A DNA stretch of 64,000 nucleotides from Asticcacaulis machinosus (GTDB lineage Bacteria > Pseudomonadota > Alphaproteobacteria > Caulobacterales > Caulobacteraceae), in contig NZ_JAQQKV010000004.1 of the NCBI RefSeq assembly GCF_028550435.1, forward strand, positions 186,001-250,000. Reading direction: 5' to 3'. Positions within the stretch are counted from its first letter, which is position 1; every line of letters starts with the position of its first letter. Shown here in pieces: positions 34,049 through 48,504 of this stretch. The notes beneath the pieces are model-generated. The model had not been told where the DNA came from, did not search any database, and worked only from the letters and a program-made list of their open reading frames with translations. A program made the translations under genes and the position numbers.

Positions 34049-35080
34049 CTACCTGTTGAGTTTTTGAAGTATCTGGGCACGCAGCCGCCGCGCCATGAGC
34101 GGATCAAGCGGGGCGAGGGGGCCACGCGCGGCCTCGGGCAGATGGGCGGCGGGCACCTCTGAGGGGCCGAAAATGTAGTAGTCGAACAGTTCCCGCCAGG
34201 CCGCTTTTTCAGGTTCGGGCCGGTCGCGCAGGCTAAGCATCCCGTGCAGCAGTGTCGTCCACGGCGTATCCATAAAGGCCGCAGACGTGTTCCACCAGTA
34301 ATTGATCAGGATGTTGAACGGTTCCAGCGCTTCGACATGATGCCACCACAGGGCCGGATAGAACAGGACATCGCCCGGCTCCATCTCGGCGACCTGAGCC
34401 TGAGCCAGAGCGTCGCGAAAGCGGGGAAAGCGCTCAAAATCAGGCTTGCGGAAATCGACCATGCTGACCACCTGACCGCCGGGGGTCGGCTCCAGCGGGC
34501 CGGGATAGAGGTTGTGGACCTGATCGGGCGGAAACAGCGTAAAGCGGCGACGGCCCGCCACACAGACTGCCAGATTATGCGACATGTCAAAGTGGCAGGT
34601 GGCGGTGGTGCGGTTGCCTATCCATATGCTGGCCAGAGGTGGATTGGCCTCAAACATAGGGTGGTTCAGGATCAAGTCATTGTCATCGCGCAGGCCCGGC
34701 AGATAGAGCGACAGATCGGTCGAGCCGAGATAAAAGGACGGCGGGGCGGGATGGTTGAGGTGGTCATGCACCTGCGCCAGAAAGTCATTAAGCGCCACCC
34801 GCTCACCCTTGAAGTTCATGGCGGTAACGTCGTCATTATAGAAAAACCGGCCGCCGATGTCAGGTGCACCGGTATAGGCCGTCACGGGGCGGCCCTGATA
34901 ATAGCGCAGCAGGTCATCCATCGCGGCTTTGGGGCTATTAAGGCCCGCCTGCACCAGTGGCCAGTTGCGCGCCAGCCCTTTCAGGATCACCGGCCGCTGC
35001 CCGGCCATCAGGTCATCATAGGGGATATCGCCCGGTGCGATGCCGTCTAGAATCAGGGGCTTGGCGGGTGAATCCAACAT
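34049..35080 (-). CDS. Cupin_8 / JmjC-like oxygenase-fold protein
   Basis: Protein of 343 aa. The double-stranded beta-helix with a candidate Fe(II) site is seen as CHFDMSHNLAVCVAGRRRF (HxD pair) and VLFYPALWWHHVEAL (distal His). The FPPDQVHNLYPGP stretch is typical of the Cupin_8 group found beside tryptophan-halogenase-like genes. A 2-oxoglutarate-dependent hydroxylase role is possible, but the target is not known. It is the middle gene of the SapC - cupin - halogenase operon, with gaps of 6 and 8 bp. Confidence 0.9.
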   Translation of the reverse strand: MLDSPAKPLILDGIAPGDIPYDDLMAGQRPVILKGLARNWPLVQAGLNSPKAAMDDLLRYYQGRPVTAYTGAPDIGGRFFYNDDVTAMNFKGERVALNDFLAQVHDHLNHPAPPSFYLGSTDLSLYLPGLRDDNDLILNHPMFEANPPLASIWIGNRTTATCHFDMSHNLAVCVAGRRRFTLFPPDQVHNLYPGPLEPTPGGQVVSMVDFRKPDFERFPRFRDALAQAQVAEMEPGDVLFYPALWWHHVEALEPFNILINYWWNTSAAFMDTPWTTLLHGMLSLRDRPEPEKAAWRELFDYYIFGPSEVPAAHLPEAARGPLAPLDPLMARRLRAQILQKLNR

Positions 35081-35086
35081 GGCGGC

Positions 35087-35815
35087 TTAAACCTGATGGC
35101 GTTTGCGGTTTTTCATCTCGATGATCTTCGAGACATTACCCAGTGACGACATCACCTGAAAGGCCAGAGCCAGAAAACCTGTCTGATTAAGCGATTGCAA
35201 TGTTTCACCATTCAGGCCGTTCAACGCCTCGGCACTGATGCCGAACAGATCGGGGATCTTATAGGAGGTGGTCTCATCCAGCCGGATATCGACCTCGATC
35301 GGGGCCAGCAGGCCGGCGGCCTCAAAGGCCGAAAACATGGCGGGCATGACCTCAGATCCGGCGTGAATGGTGCGCAGGGTGCGGCTGATGCGCTCAAGGC
35401 GCGGGGCATTGCCGCCGTGGGGCAGGAACAGGGGCTCGCCCTCGCTGCGGCTGAAACGCGGGTGGGTAATATCGGCGTGGATCATCGGTTCGCGTCGGGT
35501 TTCACCGTCGATGTCACGGGTCTGAAAGCCGATCAGGAACGGGCCGCGCGCGATCATGGCGGGGATATAACGGGCATTCCACTGGTTGCCCTCAAGAAAC
35601 AGGTTCTCGTCCTTATCCAGACCGAGCAGGGCTACGGCATAAAACGCACCCTGATGGTCACGGCGGAAAAAGATCGGATATTCGCGCTGGATTTCGGCAA
35701 ATTCGGTCGGAAACACGGGCGTCTGATTGACGCTGTCCCCAAAGGCTGAACCGTGACCTGAGATATATCTCAGATCGTGGTGTTCGATATTATCAAGTGC
35801 TACGGGCTGGCTCAT
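35087..35815 (-). CDS. SapC-family protein
   Basis: Protein of 242 aa of the SapC family (named from a Campylobacter S-layer gene, though function is unproven). Conserved features: YPIFFRRDHQGAFYAVALLG, NQWNARYIPAMIARGPFLI and the C-terminal LNGETLQSLNQTGFLALAF segment. It is first in the three-gene run and is separated from the TonB receptor gene upstream by a terminator-like hairpin (35846-35873), so read-through from the receptor may be partial. Confidence 0.9.
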   Translation of the reverse strand: MSQPVALDNIEHHDLRYISGHGSAFGDSVNQTPVFPTEFAEIQREYPIFFRRDHQGAFYAVALLGLDKDENLFLEGNQWNARYIPAMIARGPFLIGFQTRDIDGETRREPMIHADITHPRFSRSEGEPLFLPHGGNAPRLERISRTLRTIHAGSEVMPAMFSAFEAAGLLAPIEVDIRLDETTSYKIPDLFGISAEALNGLNGETLQSLNQTGFLALAFQVMSSLGNVSKIIEMKNRKRHQV

Positions 35816-35845
35816 AGGGATACTTTATATACTCGGCAGAGAAAG

Positions 35846-35873
35846 AAAAGGCCGCGAGGGTTCGCGGCCTTTT
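35846..35873 (-). terminator. Terminator-like hairpin after the TonB receptor
   Basis: AAAAGGCCGCGA and TCGCGGCCTTTT arms with a 4-nt loop, 20 bp after the receptor stop and 30 bp before sapC. It may act as an attenuator giving more receptor than operon mRNA. Confidence 0.8.
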
Positions 35874-35894
35874 CCATCAGTTTAAGCTACGCGG

Positions 35895-38800
35895 TTAGAA
35901 CTTGTAACGCACGCCCAGTTGGTAACGGGTGTCAAGTTCCTGAGCAAAGTAGATGTTGGTGGTATCGCGTCCGTACTGGCGGATATGCTCCTTGGTCAGG
36001 TTGAGGCCTTCAAAGGTCAACTGGATCGAAGGGGTCACCTGATAGTTGACCGAAGCGTCCAGAACGCCGAACTCCTCGAAGTACTGCGGATCACCCTGGG
36101 CGCCGACATTGGTGTTGGCGATGTACGTGTCGCGCCAGTTGTAGGACAGACGACCCGACAGAGGCCCCTTATCATAGATCAGGGTCATATTGTAGGTGTC
36201 CGACAGCCCCAGCAGCGGGAACTGAAGCGTGCCCGGTGCCGCCGAATCGTCGAAGCCGATGTCGCCCTCGACCGTGGTCATGCTGCCCGCGACGCCGAAG
36301 CCGGTTTCGCCGAAGAAGTGCTGGAAGGCCAATTCGAAACCGTGGATGTTCGCGGTCTTGTTGTTGACCGGAATGGCAGTATCGAAATTGAACAGCGGAT
36401 CGTTGGCGTCAGCCGTGATGTCGTACGCCGCCAGAACTTGATCGACGAAGGCCTGATTGAGGTTGCCGCCCGTCGAATTGGCACTGTACTCGTTCTTGGC
36501 CGCAGTGACATTGCCGTTGTTCTTGATTAAAAGCGCCGTCATGGTGAACAGGTTCACATCCGTTGGCGATTGACCCAGATCGCCCAGCGCGGTCTTGGCC
36601 GTACCAGAGCGTGAGCCTGCCGTAGCCGCAGTCGGATCGCGCAGGCTGAACAGGTTCTGCGTGACGCGGCCGGTACCGATAAAGTTGGCGACGTCCTTGT
36701 TGTAGAAGCCCAGCGACACATAGTTGGTCGTGCCGTAGTACCATTCTGCCGAGAAGTCGATGTTTGAAGATTCCAGCGGCAGCAGGGCCGGGTTGCCGGA
36801 ACTGGCTGTCGGGTTGGTGCCGTTAGCCGTCGGGCGTGGCGGCGTATTGACCGTTGTCGTCGCGAACATATTGCCGTAGGCGGCGCGTGCGATCGTCTTG
36901 GAGTAAGACGCCCGCAGGGTCACGTCATCACGCACATTCCATGAGATGTCGAGGTTTGGCAGCCAGTTGTCGTAGTCCGCCTGACTGCTGAGGGTGGCCA
37001 CGCCGGTGCCGAAATTGGTGGCGAAGTCGTTGTCAGCAGTCCAGCGGATGGCCGTTGGAATGCTTTGCAGCGCCGACGCCGTCACGTCCGTCTTTTCATA
37101 GCGCAGACCCGCCACAACGCTGGCTGGCTTGCCCAAGAAGTCGCCTCTCAGCGTTAGCTGACCATAGACGGCCTTGATCTCTTCCTCAATCGTATTCGCC
37201 GTCAGAGACGTCGTCGGGAGCGACTGGTTATAGCCCTTAGCCAGCGCGCGGTAAATGTCAAGTGCATTGCCGCGGAAGGCAATGTTCGACTGACCCGGCG
37301 TGAAGTCCTGGAACAAGCTGCCCAGATCGTAGGTCGTGATCAAGCCCGGTGCGTACTGGGCCACATCGCCGGGGTTCGAAATGCCCCAGTCGCCGAGCGC
37401 CTGATAGGTCGAGCCCGTGGTGGTAGTCATTTCCGACTTCAGTATGTCGATGCCGCCGTCGAAGCGGCTTTCACCGTCGAAGTCATAGGCAAAATCGACC
37501 TTGAACTCGTCGATCTTGTTAGTCTGGCTGTTAGTCCAGGTGCGGCCCACTTGCGAGCCTAGATCGCCGGCGTCCAAACGGCCGTTATTATTGCCGCGCA
37601 GAGCGTCGTTAATCGTGTACTTCTGAACCGGAATCTCGCCACGGAAGTCCACCGAGTGCGACGACACGACCGGCGCGCCGATCGAGATGGCCACCGTCGT
37701 CGAGCCGTCCGGATTGTTCGGCATGACTTCACCTTCCGCCGAGTGAGCGTCGAAGGTCAGGCTCATCTTGTCGTTGATGTCCCACACCGCATTGAAGCCC
37801 ACCGACTTCAACGTGCTCTTCAGGCTTACCAGTTGCTGCTCGAAGCCGATGTCCTTCACGCCCGACAGGTTTTCCTGCAGGAAGACGGCGTTGTAGATGC
37901 CCGAAGCGCCCTTCTCGAAGATGATCTGGTCGAACGGACGGTTAAACCAGTTCGTCTGCTCGGCGCGCAATTCCGTTGCTTCGTTCTGAACGTACAAGGC
38001 GTCAGCCGTGAACAGCCAGTTTTCCACCGGACGCCATTGGGCGGTCGCCACCAGATTGCTGCGCTCGTTATGCGTCTCGGACAGGGCGTAACGGCTGTCG
38101 TTCGGATAGGCGACCAGCGAACCCGCCGGCGGCGCATTGGTGATCTGAGTTTGAAGCGTTGTCTGGTTGGACGCGTAGCGCAGACGGCCGCTGGAGGGGC
38201 TGTAGAACTGATCGCGCGTGTCGAGGTTCCAGCTGTTCTGCGTCGCCTGACGTGTCGCCACGTCCCTTTCGGCAAACTGACCGAACAACGCCACACCGAA
38301 GGTGTTGCTGTCGTTAGTCCACTTATAGGTTCCTGCCACTTCCGGCGTAAAATCCTTGCCGTCGATCAGGTTTTCGCCGTGCACGGCCTTGGCCGAAAGA
38401 GAGCCCGAAGCGCCAGCCTTACCGATCGGGCGCAGCGTCTTGATATTCAGGGTCGCGCCGATGCCGCCCGAAGCCACATGGGCCTTGCCGGTCTTATAGA
38501 CTTCAAAGCCTGATACGCCGTCAGAGGCGATGCTCGAAAAATCGAAATTACGTGAACCGCCACCGGCGGTTCCGTTGCCTGAGCCCACCGCGTTAATTTG
38601 CGCCGCCGGCATTACCCGGCCATTCAGCGTCACTAGGTTAAAGCCCGGACCAAAGCCGCGCACCGTCACAGTGGCCCCTTCGCCGTTGGTGCGGTCGATC
38701 GACACGCCCGGAATGCGTTGAACCGATTCGGCCAGGTTGGTGTCGGGATACTTACCGATGTCTTCCGACGTGATGGCATCAACCACCCCCGTCGCGTTCC

Positions 38801-38999
38801 GCTTGATATTCATGGCGCGTTGCAGAGACCCGCGCACGCCGGTCACGATAACGGTTTCCACGTCTCCGGCTTCCGGGGCCGCGGGTGCCGCGTCCTGTGC
38901 AAACGCGCCGCCGGCCATAACGGCCAGCGTCGAGGCGCTGCACAGAATGGCGGCGCGCACGACGCGCTTCATCCCTTTGTGTGTAGTCTTTGTGGTCAT
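35895..38999 (-). CDS. TonB-dependent outer-membrane receptor (carbohydrate type)
   Basis: Outer-membrane receptor of 1034 aa. The signal peptide covers about residues 1-33 (ending GGAFAQ). The TonB box region VETVIVTG is followed by the plug (RNATGVVDAITSEDIGKYP, LAESVQRIPGVSIDR, VRGFGPGFNLVTLNGR) to about residue 180, then a 22-strand barrel ending RYQLGVRYKF with C-terminal Phe. The AxN-type plug wording is the one seen in Caulobacterales receptors for oligosaccharides. The start at 38999 precedes a normal export signal. It is divergent from lacZ and upstream of sapC-cupin-halogenase, so the cargo is probably a beta-galactoside-containing glycan (inference). Confidence 0.93.
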   Translation of the reverse strand: MTTKTTHKGMKRVVRAAILCSASTLAVMAGGAFAQDAAPAAPEAGDVETVIVTGVRGSLQRAMNIKRNATGVVDAITSEDIGKYPDTNLAESVQRIPGVSIDRTNGEGATVTVRGFGPGFNLVTLNGRVMPAAQINAVGSGNGTAGGGSRNFDFSSIASDGVSGFEVYKTGKAHVASGGIGATLNIKTLRPIGKAGASGSLSAKAVHGENLIDGKDFTPEVAGTYKWTNDSNTFGVALFGQFAERDVATRQATQNSWNLDTRDQFYSPSSGRLRYASNQTTLQTQITNAPPAGSLVAYPNDSRYALSETHNERSNLVATAQWRPVENWLFTADALYVQNEATELRAEQTNWFNRPFDQIIFEKGASGIYNAVFLQENLSGVKDIGFEQQLVSLKSTLKSVGFNAVWDINDKMSLTFDAHSAEGEVMPNNPDGSTTVAISIGAPVVSSHSVDFRGEIPVQKYTINDALRGNNNGRLDAGDLGSQVGRTWTNSQTNKIDEFKVDFAYDFDGESRFDGGIDILKSEMTTTTGSTYQALGDWGISNPGDVAQYAPGLITTYDLGSLFQDFTPGQSNIAFRGNALDIYRALAKGYNQSLPTTSLTANTIEEEIKAVYGQLTLRGDFLGKPASVVAGLRYEKTDVTASALQSIPTAIRWTADNDFATNFGTGVATLSSQADYDNWLPNLDISWNVRDDVTLRASYSKTIARAAYGNMFATTTVNTPPRPTANGTNPTASSGNPALLPLESSNIDFSAEWYYGTTNYVSLGFYNKDVANFIGTGRVTQNLFSLRDPTAATAGSRSGTAKTALGDLGQSPTDVNLFTMTALLIKNNGNVTAAKNEYSANSTGGNLNQAFVDQVLAAYDITADANDPLFNFDTAIPVNNKTANIHGFELAFQHFFGETGFGVAGSMTTVEGDIGFDDSAAPGTLQFPLLGLSDTYNMTLIYDKGPLSGRLSYNWRDTYIANTNVGAQGDPQYFEEFGVLDASVNYQVTPSIQLTFEGLNLTKEHIRQYGRDTTNIYFAQELDTRYQLGVRYKF

Positions 39000-43540
<4,541 letters not shown>

Positions 43541-43654
43541 TCCGCGCTCCATATTGCACTGCGGCAAATTAACGGAGGGCGGGCGAAAAGATTTGTCTAA
43601 ATCGCCGTAAATATCGCGGTTGCGAGGTAAATTTAGTCTCTTGTGATTTTAAAT

Positions 43655-43662
43655 CGTATACG
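43655..43662. promoter_or_regulatory. CGTATACG palindrome (possible operator)
   Basis: AATCGTATACGGTATT lies in the divergent gap between the DMT and MarR genes. It resembles the core of GntR-type operators, but no such regulator is adjacent. Confidence 0.25.
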
Positions 43663-43809
43663 GTATTCATGATCGCAAATGGGGTAATATTTTGCGGTAA
43701 GCCTTTCTATGTGGAATGGTTCATGCGTAAAATGAATCAAACCGGCATTTTCGGGGTGATATTTTTCTGTTTGGCGATGCTAAGCTTTGGGGAAAAGGGA
43801 GTTTTTGGT

Positions 43810-44298
43810 ATGCGACTGGGATTACCGGCTTACAATAACTACTTACCGCATTATCTTGAGCGGCTGGCGGCCCTTGTGTCTGATATTGCCGCCCCCGCCT
43901 ATGAGGCGCGCGACCTGAGCAGCACGGAATGGCGAATCCTGGCCTTATTGAGCACGCACGAGCGCCTGCCGCAGAAGGATGTTTCACCCGGGATCGGGGT
44001 TGAGAAGGTGGTGGCGTGGCGCGCCATTACGGCCTTGCGCAAAAAGCGGTATATTTCACGCGAATTTTGCGAAGGGGATTACCGGGCCTATGACCTGTTT
44101 CTGACCGAGGCGGGGCGGCTGAAATATGAGGAAACTGTGCCGTCGGCGCTGCATAGGGCTGCGTCACTGATGCCGGAACTATCTTATGATGAACTGACCC
44201 AATTGCTGGGGCTGCTTAAACGGCTGGGCGGGCCAGATACCGGCAATGCCGACGCCGTCAATGATTTCCGTGCATCCGAGCGCGCCACGGCGGCATAA
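43810..44298 (+). CDS. MarR-family transcriptional regulator
   Basis: Winged-helix protein of 162 aa. N-terminal dimer helix NNYLPHYLERLAALVSDI; HTH RLPQKDVSPGIGVEKVVAW; wing YISREFCEGDYRAYDLFLT, with Asp-Tyr-Arg in place of the usual Asp-Arg-Arg. The frame is open upstream to 43669, but GGGAG eight bases before ATG 43810 and the family length favour this start. It is convergent with the aminotransferase gene (33-bp gap). Targets are unknown; the divergent DMT exporter is a candidate. Confidence 0.85.
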   Translation: MRLGLPAYNNYLPHYLERLAALVSDIAAPAYEARDLSSTEWRILALLSTHERLPQKDVSPGIGVEKVVAWRAITALRKKRYISREFCEGDYRAYDLFLTEAGRLKYEETVPSALHRAASLMPELSYDELTQLLGLLKRLGGPDTGNADAVNDFRASERATAA

Positions 44299-44330
44299 AA
44301 CCGCCGTTTTGGCTTTCTGTGGGGTAGACT

Positions 44331-45518
44331 CTAAACGTGGCGGTACTGGCGCAGACCGTGCGTCATGCGCTCCAGCGCCGCAGTCATGCCGGTGATATCC
44401 TTGGCAAAGCCGATGCGCACAGACCCTGCCGCGCCAAAATATTCGCCGGGTGCTACGCGGACATTATGGGTTTTGGCCAGCCAGTCTGAAAAGGCGATGG
44501 TGTCGTCTATACCGGTCAGTTTCGGAAAACAGATGCAGCCATGTTCAGGCATTTGACCTTCGATCAAGCCTTCTGAGTGCCACAGATCGAAAAACTTAGC
44601 CATGACCGGACGGGTCTGCGCCATGACCTGACGGCGATAGGCGTCATAGGTGTCGTCGGCCTCCAGCACGAGGGCGGCCACCGCATGGGACAGGTTCGAG
44701 GTGGTGAAGTCATAACGCCCGGCCACTTCGCGCACCGGCGCCAAAGCTTCGGGGGTGCCCAAAATCCAGCCGCAGCGTAAGCTCGACAGGCCGTAGATCT
44801 TGGTCAGGGAGTTGATGGCGATAAAATCAGAGGAATAGTGGACGGCTGAGCGCGGACGCGCGCTGTCGGCATAGTCGCCGTAAACTTCATCGACCACGAT
44901 TTTGAGGCCATAGGTACGGGCCAGTTCCGCCAGCTCGGTCAGGGTGGCGCTGTCCAGCAACATGCCCGACGGATTATGCAGGTCCGACAGGACGATCAGG
45001 CGGGTATCGGGACGGATGCGGGCGCGCAGGTCGTCGATATTGATGGCGTAGTCCTGACCGGTACGTTGAAAGTCTTCAACCTCAATGCCCATATCGAGCG
45101 CGGTGGTGGCCAAGAGGTCAAAGCGCGGGGTTTCGACCAGAATATGCTCACCCTCAGATACATAGGCGCGATAGACCAGCGCAATGGCCGTCGTGGCGGC
45201 TGAGGTCGTCAGGATATGATCCTGCGGCACATCATAGCGGCGCGACAGGGCCTTAAGCACATAGGGATTTCCGCTCACAAAGGCGGAGGTGTAGCGGTCG
45301 CTGAAACCGTCTGCGAAACCTTCACGGATCGTCTGTTGCAGCAGGGCCTTGGGCTCATCAACCGAACTATCGAACAACACAAACGCTTCGGCGCGATCGG
45401 CCAGAGCCTGACGTACCCACTGGGCATAGGACAGCGGCGGTTGGGCATCTGCGACCGAAGACAGAGGTGACGCCACAAGGCCGTTATCAGACCGGCTCAG
45501 CCGCGAGGAGATATTCAT
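44331..45518 (-). CDS. PLP-dependent aminotransferase, class I/II
   Basis: Fold-type I PLP enzyme of 395 aa. The cofactor Lys is in SLTKIYGLSSLRCGW; LSDLHNPSG and DEVYGDYA are the usual Asn and Asp-x-x-Tyr sites; the C-terminal Arg is in GSVRIGFAK. The closest subgroup is not clear (capreomycidine-synthase-like or general aromatic/alanine aminotransferase). It lies 129 bp after the APC permease gene on the same strand, so it may be the last gene of the peptide-utilisation operon. The frame is open further upstream, but the MNISSRLS start fits the family. Confidence 0.87.
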   Translation of the reverse strand: MNISSRLSRSDNGLVASPLSSVADAQPPLSYAQWVRQALADRAEAFVLFDSSVDEPKALLQQTIREGFADGFSDRYTSAFVSGNPYVLKALSRRYDVPQDHILTTSAATTAIALVYRAYVSEGEHILVETPRFDLLATTALDMGIEVEDFQRTGQDYAINIDDLRARIRPDTRLIVLSDLHNPSGMLLDSATLTELAELARTYGLKIVVDEVYGDYADSARPRSAVHYSSDFIAINSLTKIYGLSSLRCGWILGTPEALAPVREVAGRYDFTTSNLSHAVAALVLEADDTYDAYRRQVMAQTRPVMAKFFDLWHSEGLIEGQMPEHGCICFPKLTGIDDTIAFSDWLAKTHNVRVAPGEYFGAAGSVRIGFAKDITGMTAALERMTHGLRQYRHV

Positions 45519-45647
45519 ACTGATTTCCATATGTGCCAGCCTCTGGTCACAGGGCGGCTGTGAGGAAAAATTTAGCCGATAATCCGGGCAATTCTTATGT
45601 GAAGTGGGGTGGGCCAGACCCGGTTTTCGCATAAATTACATTGGATT

Positions 45648-46967
45648 TTACGGATTGCGGGGCTGATTTATCCGCGTGCGGATGGCCCAGTAGATAACCC
45701 CGATCACTGCCCAGACGCCCAAAAGGCCGTAAGGGCGGACATCGGCTTCGATGCCGGCCAGAATGACAACCACTGCACAGACGGCCCCCAGATAGCCCAG
45801 CCACAGGACCGAAGATTTCTTCCACTTAAGACCGGCATTGGCGTGAAGTTCGGGATGATGCTTCACTAGGTTGGTGGCCGAGATCGAGCAGGCCATATAT
45901 TTCAGCATGGTCGGGATATTGACGGCCAGCAGCAGAAACACCAGATCGTCCGGCAACATAATCCCGGCAAGAGCGGCCCCCCAGCCGATCAGGATCGCCA
46001 TGTAGGGGGTGCCGAATTTCGGATGGATCTTATTGAATATGGCGGGCAGGGCGCCTTCGCGGCCCATAGCGAACAATGAGCGTGAAAAGCCGAGCGCCAG
46101 ACCATTGAGCGATTTCATGATCGAGATCGTCGCCGCGCCGATGATGACGGGGGCTGCCCACGGGCCGAGAGGAATTTTGGCGGCATCAAGCAGCGGGGTT
46201 TTTGTACCCGCCAGCGCGTCCGGCCCGATCAGGCCCAGAGCCGTCACGGCCACCAGACCATAGACCACCAGCGTCAAAAGCACAGCCAGCACAATGCCGC
46301 GCGGCAGGGTCTTTTGCGGGTTTTTCACTTCTTCGCCGATTTCAACGGCGGCTTCGATGCCGAGGAACAGGGAAATCATCAGTGGCACACAGGCCAGAAT
46401 GGCCACCCAGCCGTGACCGACGATCGGCTGAATGAGATCCATAGTGGTCAGTGGCAGGCCGGTAAAGGTAAAGGCCGCCAGCACGAGCAGCAACAGCCCC
46501 ATCAGTATGGTCTGGATGCCCGCGGCGATCGATACCCCGAAATAGTTGAGCGCAAAGGCAATGGTAATGGCCGCCGCCATTGTGGCTTTGCGCGGCAAGT
46601 CAAACGCCATACCAAGATAACTGACCAGAACCGATGACAGGACGATCACCGCCCCGACATTGGCGACGATCCGCAGCCAGGCGATCATAAAACCAATAAA
46701 CGGGTGGATAAACCGGCGCGGCCACTCATAGGACGCACCCGACGTCGGCAGGGCCGAGCCCATGAAGGCGTAGGATGAGGCAAACAGGATCATCGGAATG
46801 GTGGCGATCAGCATGGCGATCAGAAGGCCGGAGCCTGCGACCTGTGCCGCCGGTTGCAGAACCGAGAAGATCGACACGCCGATGGCGCTGCCCGCGCCAA
46901 ACATGACCACGCCGGTCAGGCCGACATTCTGTTTCAGGTGGCGAGAGGGTGTGGTCGGTTCGGTCAT
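45648..46967 (-). CDS. APC-family amino-acid permease
   Basis: Inner-membrane transporter of 439 aa with about twelve hydrophobic segments. The first helix has the unwound GAGSAIGVSIFSVL motif of APC carriers, and the EIGEEVKNPQKTLPRG loop lies after helix 6. Import of amino acids or small peptides by proton or sodium symport is expected. Its ATG overlaps the stop of the S10 peptidase gene (ATGA), so carrier and peptidase are made from one mRNA. Confidence 0.9.
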   Translation of the reverse strand: MTEPTTPSRHLKQNVGLTGVVMFGAGSAIGVSIFSVLQPAAQVAGSGLLIAMLIATIPMILFASSYAFMGSALPTSGASYEWPRRFIHPFIGFMIAWLRIVANVGAVIVLSSVLVSYLGMAFDLPRKATMAAAITIAFALNYFGVSIAAGIQTILMGLLLLVLAAFTFTGLPLTTMDLIQPIVGHGWVAILACVPLMISLFLGIEAAVEIGEEVKNPQKTLPRGIVLAVLLTLVVYGLVAVTALGLIGPDALAGTKTPLLDAAKIPLGPWAAPVIIGAATISIMKSLNGLALGFSRSLFAMGREGALPAIFNKIHPKFGTPYMAILIGWGAALAGIMLPDDLVFLLLAVNIPTMLKYMACSISATNLVKHHPELHANAGLKWKKSSVLWLGYLGAVCAVVVILAGIEADVRPYGLLGVWAVIGVIYWAIRTRINQPRNP

Positions 46968-48493
46968 TGGGCGCTGGCGCTTTCGATAAAGGTTCTGAGA
47001 TCAGCCGACAGGGCCTTGCGGCTGTCGGGGCCCATATAGGGCATATGGCCGGATTCGTAGGTCTTAAACGTGACGCTGCTCAGGTCGATCCCTGAGTGGG
47101 CGATGGTGTATTCCGCCGATCCGAGCGTGGTCACCAGATCATAGACGCCGGTGCCGACCATCAGTTTAAGCGAGGGATTGCGGCGCATGGCGACGGCCAG
47201 ATCGGTGGCATAGTTCTTTGACGGCGGCACACCGGCCCCGCCACCCCAATCCCAGCGGGCATTGATGGTACGGAATTCAATGGCCTTATAGGAGGCATCG
47301 ATTTTGACGCCGAGGTTCCTGGTGAAATGCTGATCAAGGGCGGCCAGATAGCCCGGCACATACTGGCCCATCGCCGGATCATCGGCGACCGGATCACCGC
47401 CGGAGGATTTCAGCGGCAGGGTGTAACGGCCGTCATACATGCCGATCTGGATGTTTTTCGAGGCCAGAACCTCAGAGGCAAATTCATTCAGACTGACGCG
47501 CAGGTCTTGGCGCAGGATATAGTCTTGCGTCAGGCCGGTCAGGGCCGACAGCTTTGTGGCGACGGCGGCTTTATCAGAGGGCGTGGCGCGATCCCCCAGG
47601 TAGAGCACGCGTAAGTAATCACCGGCGGCAAAGCCTTGCGCATCCTTGATCTGCTGGGGCAGTGTGGTCGCGGATTTATCGACCGCGCCATGATACCAGG
47701 CGGTGGCGGCCATGGTCGGAAGGCCCGTAAGGTATGGCGTATCGCCTTTACCGGACATATCCATCGCCTGACCCAGCAGGATGACGCCATTGAGCGTAAT
47801 GCCGGTCATGGAGCCGGTTTCCGAAGGGCCACCGGCCAATAGCTTGGCCAGACGGGCAGCGCGGATGGTGCCATAGGATTCGCCGACCACGAATTTCGGG
47901 GCACCCACGCGATCATATTGGCGCAGCCAGCCCTGAATGAAGTCGGCAGTGATTTTCGCGTCCTGTTCCACGCCGAAGGATTGGGCTTCCTTACCGGCTA
48001 CGGCCTGCGAATAACCGGTGCCGGGCGGATCGAACAGCACGATATCGGCGACATCGAGCGGGCTTTCCGCATTGTCGGTGATGTTGAACGGCGGCGTGGT
48101 CTCAGGCTTAACGTCGTCTTTGAAAGCCACCCGCTTGGGGCCCATGATGCCCATGTGCAGCCAGACCGAGGCCGAGCCGGGGCCGCCGTTGAACACAAAG
48201 ATCACCGGCCTGACCGTGCCTTTGGGGGTGTCGGTGCGGATATAGCTGGTGGCCACAATCTGGGCGACAGGTTGGCCGTCGGCGCCGATGATGGAAGTTT
48301 GTTCAACCACGGCCTTATAACGGATAGTCTTGCCGCCAAAGGTGCCGGAATGGTGGGTTTCAAAGCGCAGCGGAACAGGCGCTGTCGCAGTGGTTTGAGC
48401 GAGGGTTTGAGCCTGAGCTTGGGCCGGTGCGGTGGCAACAGGCGTCACCATCAGAATGGCGGCCAGAACAAGTTTGGATACAGCCGTGGTCAT
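46964..48493 (-). CDS. S10 serine carboxypeptidase-like enzyme 1
   Basis: Periplasmic or secreted peptidase of 509 aa. Signal peptide about residues 1-25 (alanine/glutamine-rich end PAQAQAQ). Nucleophile Ser206 in VVGESYGTIRAA, catalytic Asp in GTGVYDLVTT and His in YESGHMPYMG; the NGGPGSASVWLHMG oxyanion region is typical of S10. It cleaves C-terminal residues from peptides (family knowledge). It is one of three paralogues here. Start 48493 follows AAGGGGA; the gap to RidA is 11 bp, and the gene overlaps the permease by 4 bp. Confidence 0.92.
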   Translation of the reverse strand: MTTAVSKLVLAAILMVTPVATAPAQAQAQTLAQTTATAPVPLRFETHHSGTFGGKTIRYKAVVEQTSIIGADGQPVAQIVATSYIRTDTPKGTVRPVIFVFNGGPGSASVWLHMGIMGPKRVAFKDDVKPETTPPFNITDNAESPLDVADIVLFDPPGTGYSQAVAGKEAQSFGVEQDAKITADFIQGWLRQYDRVGAPKFVVGESYGTIRAARLAKLLAGGPSETGSMTGITLNGVILLGQAMDMSGKGDTPYLTGLPTMAATAWYHGAVDKSATTLPQQIKDAQGFAAGDYLRVLYLGDRATPSDKAAVATKLSALTGLTQDYILRQDLRVSLNEFASEVLASKNIQIGMYDGRYTLPLKSSGGDPVADDPAMGQYVPGYLAALDQHFTRNLGVKIDASYKAIEFRTINARWDWGGGAGVPPSKNYATDLAVAMRRNPSLKLMVGTGVYDLVTTLGSAEYTIAHSGIDLSSVTFKTYESGHMPYMGPDSRKALSADLRTFIESASAQ

Positions 48494-48504
48494 TGATGGT
48501 CCCC

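Noticed and set aside
43655-43662. GntR-type operator controlling the DMT gene
   Set aside because: An eight-base palindrome is too short to rely on and the neighbouring regulator is MarR; kept only as a low-confidence site.
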